From Bacteroidota bacterium (lineage in GTDB: Bacteria; Bacteroidota; Bacteroidia; Flavobacteriales_F; PHOS-HE28): DNA of 16,336 nucleotides. The stretch is taken from assembly GCA_023418095.1 (NCBI GenBank), contig JAEZDL010000230.1:1-16336 (forward strand), written 5' to 3'. The notes below the pieces were generated by a model. It saw only the letters and a list, made by a program, of their open reading frames with translations, made no database searches and was not told the origin of the DNA. Positions 13,176 to 16,336 of this stretch are shown here, piece by piece (position 1 is the stretch's first letter; each line of letters starts with the position of its first letter). The translations under genes and the position numbers were made by a program.

Positions 13176-13757
13176 ATGGAACACACACCAACACCAGAAC
13201 AAAGTCTCAAGCTGATCAACGAGATGATGCTTCAAGCGAAGAGGAGTTTCCAGAAGGTCCACTTCCATTTCCTTCTCTGGGGCGTTCTCTTTGCGCTTGC
13301 CGGATTTGCGTCGCACTTCCTGATCGCTGCGGGATCCCAGTACCATTGGCTTGTCTGGCCCACCGCAGGTGTCATCGGCGGGATCATCACGGCGATCAAA
13401 GGTTCTCGCGATGGAAAAGCAACCAGCGCTGTCACCATGATGGATCGGGTGCACCAGTTCCTCTGGCTCTCTTATGTTCTCACATTGGTCCTGCTGATCA
13501 TCGCCTTGGTGAAGAACCGCATCGATCCGAATCCATTCGTGCTGGTGCTCACTGGCCTGCCGACCTTCGTTTCCGGCGCGCTCATGCGCTTCAGGCCATT
13601 GATGATCGGCGGCATTCTGTTCTGGTCGATCGGCTTTGCTTCATTCTTTTTCCTGCAGCAATACAGTGCCCTCGTGTACAGCCTTGCGATCACGATCGGT
13701 TACATCATTCCCGGCATCCTATTGAAGCGCGAAGAAGATGGCGTTCGCCCCACTTGA
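13176..13757 (+). CDS. Polytopic membrane protein of unknown function
   Basis: 193 aa. A polar N-terminal stretch (MEHTPTPEQSLKLINEMM) is followed by about six hydrophobic segments, near residues 30-50, 56-75, 92-110, 115-135, 142-160 and 163-185, and a short charged tail. I see no catalytic or transport motif. The last 20 bp overlap the start of the winged-helix regulator gene, so the pair is translationally coupled. Similar pairs of a membrane protein with a small HTH regulator are common in Bacteroidota, as far as I recall. The membrane protein may be the controlled function, but nothing here names it. Confidence 0.85.
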   Translation: MEHTPTPEQSLKLINEMMLQAKRSFQKVHFHFLLWGVLFALAGFASHFLIAAGSQYHWLVWPTAGVIGGIITAIKGSRDGKATSAVTMMDRVHQFLWLSYVLTLVLLIIALVKNRIDPNPFVLVLTGLPTFVSGALMRFRPLMIGGILFWSIGFASFFFLQQYSALVYSLAITIGYIIPGILLKREEDGVRPT

Positions 13758-14025
13758 TCCGATCCTGCATAATCAGTTGCGGCTCGCGATCATGAGCCTG
13801 CTGGTAACGGTGGAAGAAGGTGATTTCAACTTCCTGCTCGAACACACGGGCGCCACGCGCGGCAACCTCAGTGTGCAGATCAGCAAATTGAAGGATGCCG
13901 GTTACGTGGAGGTGAAAAAGGGTTTCAAGGACAATTACCAGCATACGTCGTGCAGCCTCACCAGCAAAGGGCTCAAGGCGTTCGAAGGTTATGTGGATGC
14001 GATCAAGGGATACCTCGGCAAATGA
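13738..14025 (+). CDS. Small winged-helix transcriptional regulator (HTH_34/MarR-ArsR-like)
   Basis: 95 aa, a single-domain protein. LDPILHNQLRLAIMSLL, LLEHTGATRGNLSVQISKLKDAGYVEVKKGFKDN (recognition helix in the NLSVQISKL part, then the wing) and TSCSLTSKGLKAFEGYVDAI form the full winged-helix fold of the PF13601 type. There is no ligand-binding domain or cysteine pair that would suggest a specific effector. It probably acts as a dimer. The start overlaps the membrane-protein gene by 20 bp, and the likely target is the palindrome at 13136-13151. The lipoprotein gene at 14048 follows after 22 nt and may be in the same transcript. Confidence 0.9.
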   Translation: MAFAPLDPILHNQLRLAIMSLLVTVEEGDFNFLLEHTGATRGNLSVQISKLKDAGYVEVKKGFKDNYQHTSCSLTSKGLKAFEGYVDAIKGYLGK

Positions 14026-14047
14026 TCGCCGTAATTTCACCGATCGC

Positions 14048-14695
14048 ATGATGAACGTTCGCCAGCTTTTTTGGATCGGCAGCTGCGTTTTGATTCTCTC
14101 GGCCTGCAAGAAGGAAGAGAACGATCCGCCGGTCACCACGCCACCGCCAACTCCCACCGATCAATTCACCCCTTCGCTGAACGGAACACAGGGTGTGCAA
14201 ATGCAGGTGGATGGGGAAGAGGTCACGTTCGTTCATGGCGGCTCCCGTATCCCGTTCTATTTCGCCGATGGGGTGATCGATCCGCCGCAGTCCTACAAAT
14301 TCTACGCGGCGGGCATTTACGATGGATCGGTGAGCACAAATGTCTTCGAGCTAAAGGTGGGCACGCTCAACTATGCCGACGATTTCTTCGATCCCGCGCT
14401 GTTCCAGCAATTCTTCAACGTTGGCCCACGCACGTTCGGTAACACCACTTCGATCAACCTTTCGCGCGTCGCGATCGAATACACCGATGATAATGGCGTG
14501 TTGTGGTCCACCCAGCAAGGCAGTGCGCTTCAGATCGGATCAGCCTTCGAGTTCACAGAGGTCGCTACTGATCAAGATGATCAAGGGGTGTGGGTAAAGG
14601 CGATCGCGCAGTTCAGCTGCACGGTGTATAACGCGAGCGGTACCTCCCGCACCATCACCAACGGTGAGTCGATGCTCGAGTTCCGCGATTATTGA
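14048..14695 (+). CDS. Lipoprotein, paralogue of the one at 15205
   Basis: 215 aa from MMNVRQLFWIGSCVLILSAC; the frame continues upstream into the regulator gene but the signal peptide fixes this start. The lipobox LSAC puts the acylated cysteine at residue 20. A charged and proline-rich linker follows (KKEENDPP, then PPPTPT). The mature domain contains MQVDGEEVTF, YKFYAAGIYDG and IEYTDDNGVLW, and ends ITNGESMLEFRDY. This resembles the small beta-rich lipoproteins of Bacteroidota (DUF6252/DUF5025-like), though the assignment is by pattern only. It aligns along its length with the lipoprotein at 15205-15864. Function unknown, probably attached to the outer membrane. Confidence 0.85.
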   Translation: MMNVRQLFWIGSCVLILSACKKEENDPPVTTPPPTPTDQFTPSLNGTQGVQMQVDGEEVTFVHGGSRIPFYFADGVIDPPQSYKFYAAGIYDGSVSTNVFELKVGTLNYADDFFDPALFQQFFNVGPRTFGNTTSINLSRVAIEYTDDNGVLWSTQQGSALQIGSAFEFTEVATDQDDQGVWVKAIAQFSCTVYNASGTSRTITNGESMLEFRDY

Positions 14696-14737
14696 TCGGG
14701 TCTTTTGGGCGAATGCCGCGCCAAAAGCGCGCGTCAC

Positions 14738-14849
14738 CGGGCTATCCATTCCAAGTCCTCGCAGAGACCTTTCCTTCCGCTTCGCTCCCCTCTCCTCCGG
14801 AGAGGGGCCGGGGTGAAGCTCCGGGCTTTCCATTGCTATCCCTTTCGCA
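14738..14849 (+). repeat. Imperfect direct repeats flanking a hairpin repeat
   Basis: CGGGCTATCCATT at 14738 and CGGGCTTTCCATT at 14822 share 12 of 13 bases. Similarity continues less strictly to a common CGCA end (14763 and 14849). The copies lie 84 bp apart and bracket the hairpin repeat D. They resemble a repeat core widespread in Bacteroidota intergenic DNA, from memory. Confidence 0.6.
14787..14817 (-). repeat. Hairpin repeat copy D (intergenic)
   Basis: Core CCCCTCTCC-tcc-GGAGAGGGG (14787-14795/14799-14807) has the tail CCGGGGTGAAG. It is the same family and orientation as copies B and C in leuS, but its tail is one base shorter and more diverged. No DUF559 gene is near it. Confidence 0.85.
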
Positions 14850-14960
14850 CATTCGGTTTCATCGATCGGTCCGGCGCCTTCATGTCGGCCACACAACTTT
14901 ATGTCGTTCATGCGTATCCCCTCGGATCGATCCGCGTAAAGGCCCAAAAACTCTTCGGCC

Positions 14961-15110
14961 ATGAATTTCATGAGAGCGCTCGAACCAAAGTTCAGCACGT
15001 TGATCCAGGCAGCAGTGATCGCGTTCCTGCTCGTTGCGATCAGCTTCATCTACGAGAATGAGGATAAGGCTTCGGCACAAAGGCATGCCATAGCGATCGC
15101 CGGAAAATGA
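14961..15110 (+). CDS. Small single-pass membrane protein (49 aa), hypothetical
   Basis: ATG at 14961 opens a 49-codon frame ending in TGA at 15108-15110. It reads MNFMRALEPKFSTLIQ, then a hydrophobic helix AAVIAFLLVAISFIY, then a charged tail ENEDKASAQRHAIAIAGK. The organisation (positive N terminus, one TM helix, acidic then basic tail) is that of a real small membrane protein, but the length is too short to be conclusive. There is no Shine-Dalgarno sequence, which is usual in Bacteroidota, and no clear -7 element. Alternative start: 14970. Confidence 0.5.
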   Translation: MNFMRALEPKFSTLIQAAVIAFLLVAISFIYENEDKASAQRHAIAIAGK

Positions 15111-15127
15111 TCCGATCCATCGCGTGG

Positions 15128-15155
15128 ATATCCATTCCCCGCTGTTGATGGATAT
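15128..15155. repeat. Hairpin between the small ORF and the second lipoprotein
   Basis: ATATCCAT (15128-15135) and ATGGATAT (15148-15155) are perfect inverted repeats separated by 12 bp. As RNA the stem can extend four more pairs outward, two of them wobbles. It could end the transcript of the small ORF or be an operator, because a near-consensus TTCATTTG (15155-15162, one mismatch to TAnnTTTG) abuts its right arm, 42 nt before the lipoprotein start. Confidence 0.5.
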
Positions 15156-15204
15156 TCATTTGTAAGATCTTCCGGTCATCGATCAGGTCGCTATCATTGC
15201 GGCC

Positions 15205-15864
15205 ATGATCAAACCCATACGCACAAACGCATTTCTGCCGCTCCTTGTCCTTGCGGCATTCACGTTCTCCGGCTGTCAAAAAGGTACTGTTGATCCCGGC
15301 GGAGGCGGCGGGGGTGGCGGAAGTAATACAGGAGGACCCGGCGGTGGTCCAACCCTCAACGGCAGCCCAATGATCATGGGCGATATCGACGGAGTTGCTT
15401 TTTCCATGGTGGCGAATGGCAATACTGTGATCGTGAATAGCAGCATGGCCGCAGGTTCGCCCACATTCTGGATCTCGGGTGTAGTTGATGCCGTGTCGAT
15501 GCAATTCGCCAATTTCTATTTCGGTGCATTGGAACCCGCCGGTGAAGCTCCCACCGATGCGGAGTTCACATCCTTCTTCACACCTGGTACGCGGCCTTAT
15601 GCGATCGTTCAGATGTTGATGGAGAACGGCGTGGAGTTCGAATACCTGGACGAGGATCAGATGCAATGGCGGACAAGTTGCGGCGATGCGGATCAGACCG
15701 GAAGCACGTTCACCATCACCGCGGTGGAATCCACATCTGGTGGATCGGGGACATCAATGCGGATCGTTGGGACGTTTTCAGCGAAGTTGCACGAGTGCAC
15801 TGGCGATGGCGGGATCAAGAACGTTACCAACGGTAAATTCCGCCTGGACATTCCCAATTATTGA
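15205..15864 (+). CDS. Lipoprotein with glycine-rich linker, paralogue of the one at 14048
   Basis: 219 aa. MIKPIRTNAFLPLLVLAAFTFSGC is a lipoprotein signal peptide with lipobox FSGC (Cys24). A flexible linker rich in glycine (residues about 31-47) follows. The mature domain has GDIDGVAFSM, TFWISGVVDAVSMQFANFYFG, VEFEYLDEDQMQWRTSCG, a GTFSAKL strand, and the ending VTNGKFRLDIPNY. The last elements match the first lipoprotein (FSC ... ITNGESMLEFRDY), so the two are old tandem paralogues separated by repeat DNA. The ending TF-S ... TNG-F is typical of DUF6252-like Bacteroidota lipoproteins. Function unknown; likely outer-membrane anchored. A strong terminator follows. Confidence 0.87.
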   Translation: MIKPIRTNAFLPLLVLAAFTFSGCQKGTVDPGGGGGGGGSNTGGPGGGPTLNGSPMIMGDIDGVAFSMVANGNTVIVNSSMAAGSPTFWISGVVDAVSMQFANFYFGALEPAGEAPTDAEFTSFFTPGTRPYAIVQMLMENGVEFEYLDEDQMQWRTSCGDADQTGSTFTITAVESTSGGSGTSMRIVGTFSAKLHECTGDGGIKNVTNGKFRLDIPNY

Positions 15865-15881
15865 TCGGAACATAATTCTAG

Positions 15882-15910
15882 AAAGCCCGGCCGATCGGCC
15901 GGGCTTTTTT
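15882..15910 (+). terminator. Rho-independent terminator after the second lipoprotein gene
   Basis: A perfect 20-bp palindrome (15885-15904, GCCCGGCC-GATC-GGCCGGGC) is followed by six T residues (15905-15910) and preceded by AAA. It starts 18 nt after the lipoprotein stop codon. The T run touches the ispG stop codon (15909-15911) on the other strand, so the same hairpin may also serve ispG, with a shorter U tract. Confidence 0.93.
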
Positions 15911-16336
15911 ATTCCACCACTTCGGGCACTTCCACCCAATCGCCGTGCATCTTGATCAAGGCGATCAATTCATCCACGGCCTGGGCTGAAGGAACGTTCC
16001 GCTTCACTACTTCTTTCTCCTTGTACAACGTGATCACACCCGGGCCGGTGCCTACATAGCCATAATCCGCATCGGCCATTTCGCCGGGGCCGTTCACGAT
16101 GCAGCCCATGATCCCGATCTTCACTCCTTTCAGGTGGCTGGTGCGCGCGCGGATCTTCGCCGTCGTTTCCTGCAGATCGAACAGTGTGCGGCCACAACTA
16201 GGGCAGCTTATGTATTCCGTTTTGCTGATGCGCGTACGCGTGGCTTGAAGGATCCCGAAAGCTGTGCGACAGACCAACTCATCTCGGCCACCTTGTTCAT
16301 CTGCGATGAAGATGCCGTCACCAAAACCATCCAGCA
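15909..16336 (-). CDS. ispG: 4-hydroxy-3-methylbut-2-enyl diphosphate synthase, C-terminal part
   Basis: The frame is open from the right window edge to the stop at 15911-15909, giving the last 141 residues. YISCPSCGRTLFDLQ supplies two ligands of the [4Fe-4S] cluster, and GIMGCIVNGPGEMADADYGYVG supplies the third cysteine and the conserved NGPGE glutamate. LDGFGDGIFI at the edge matches the end of the preceding region. IspG converts MEcPP to HMBPP by reductive ring opening in the cytosol, the step before last of the MEP pathway. The N-terminal barrel lies outside the window, so I cannot see whether this is the long form with an extra domain, which is usual in Bacteroidota. Confidence 0.95.
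   Translation of the reverse strand, partial: LDGFGDGIFIADEQGGRDELVCRTAFGILQATRTRISKTEYISCPSCGRTLFDLQETTAKIRARTSHLKGVKIGIMGCIVNGPGEMADADYGYVGTGPGVITLYKEKEVVKRNVPSAQAVDELIALIKMHGDWVEVPEVVE

Larger units (their letters stand above)
14696..14960. other. Repeat-filled spacer between the lipoprotein gene and the small ORF
   Basis: No gene is supported. Open frames on both strands here are compositional. The stretch holds a REP-like opening (GGGCG, then GCGC-caaaa-GCGC), two related segments starting CGGGCT (14738-14763 and 14822-14849), and the hairpin repeat at 14787-14817 between them. It looks like nested or adjacent palindromic repeats. Confidence 0.65.

Noticed and set aside
14540..15049. 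169-aa minus-strand frame and overlapping plus-strand frames in the repeat spacer
   Set aside because: They translate palindromic repeats and the antisense of the lipoprotein 3' end. No domain, and composition does not follow coding patterns.

Overview
The window looks like chromosomal DNA of a Bacteroidota bacterium, most likely Flavobacteriales or a close relative. Evidence: a LeuRS of the Bacteroidota type, the gene order ftsX - DUF3098 - uppP - truB next to a divergent leuS, lipoproteins of Bacteroidota style, absence of clear Shine-Dalgarno sequences, and -7 promoter elements of the TAnnTTTG type. The host DNA is moderately GC-rich and extraordinarily dense in GATC. No rRNA, tRNA, CRISPR array or classical transposase gene was seen.

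Layout. 1-257 (-): 5' part of an IscA/HesB-type Fe-S carrier. 424-1644 (+): DNA polymerase IV (dinB). 1645-1885: non-coding, with hairpins and repeats. 1886-2548 (-): ispD. 2614-3663 (-): queA, with a terminator between it and ispD. 3787-6446 (-): a tight cell-envelope/tRNA operon, ftsX > DUF3098 > uppP > truB. 6467-6509: a symmetrical divergent promoter. 6531-10091 (+): an unusually long leuS. 10236-11066 (+): secreted DUF3108-like protein. 11182-12459 (+): M23 metallopeptidase, whose end overlaps the convergent NAD(P)-binding protein gene (12435-13103, -). 13176-14025 (+): membrane protein plus small winged-helix regulator, with a palindrome over the promoter. 14048-14695 and 15205-15864 (+): two paralogous lipoproteins separated by repeats and a 49-aa single-TM ORF. 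15909-16336 (-): 3' part of ispG.

Most of the genes are housekeeping. ispD and ispG belong to the MEP isoprenoid pathway, whose product feeds undecaprenyl phosphate recycled by UppP. FtsX and M23 hydrolases belong to cell-wall remodelling. QueA and TruB modify tRNA and LeuRS charges it.

The most unusual object lies inside leuS. A complete DUF559 (Vsr/PD-(D/E)XK-like) endonuclease domain is inserted in frame near the base of the CP1 editing domain. It is bounded by two inverted copies of a palindromic hairpin repeat (core CCCCTCTCC-n3-GGAGAGGGG with an asymmetric tail). A decayed copy of the repeat sits just upstream, a third good copy without nuclease interrupts leuS again about 740 bp further on, and a fourth lies in the 14.8-kb intergenic region. 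No intein or intron signals are evident, so the synthetase probably carries the insertions as extra loops. Further along leuS, about 390 bp just before the KMSKS motif are AT-rich and free of GATC, a compositional island inside an essential gene. I infer a REP-like palindrome family mobilised by a DUF559 nuclease that tolerates, or is selected for, in-frame insertion in essential genes. This is a hypothesis, not a demonstrated system.
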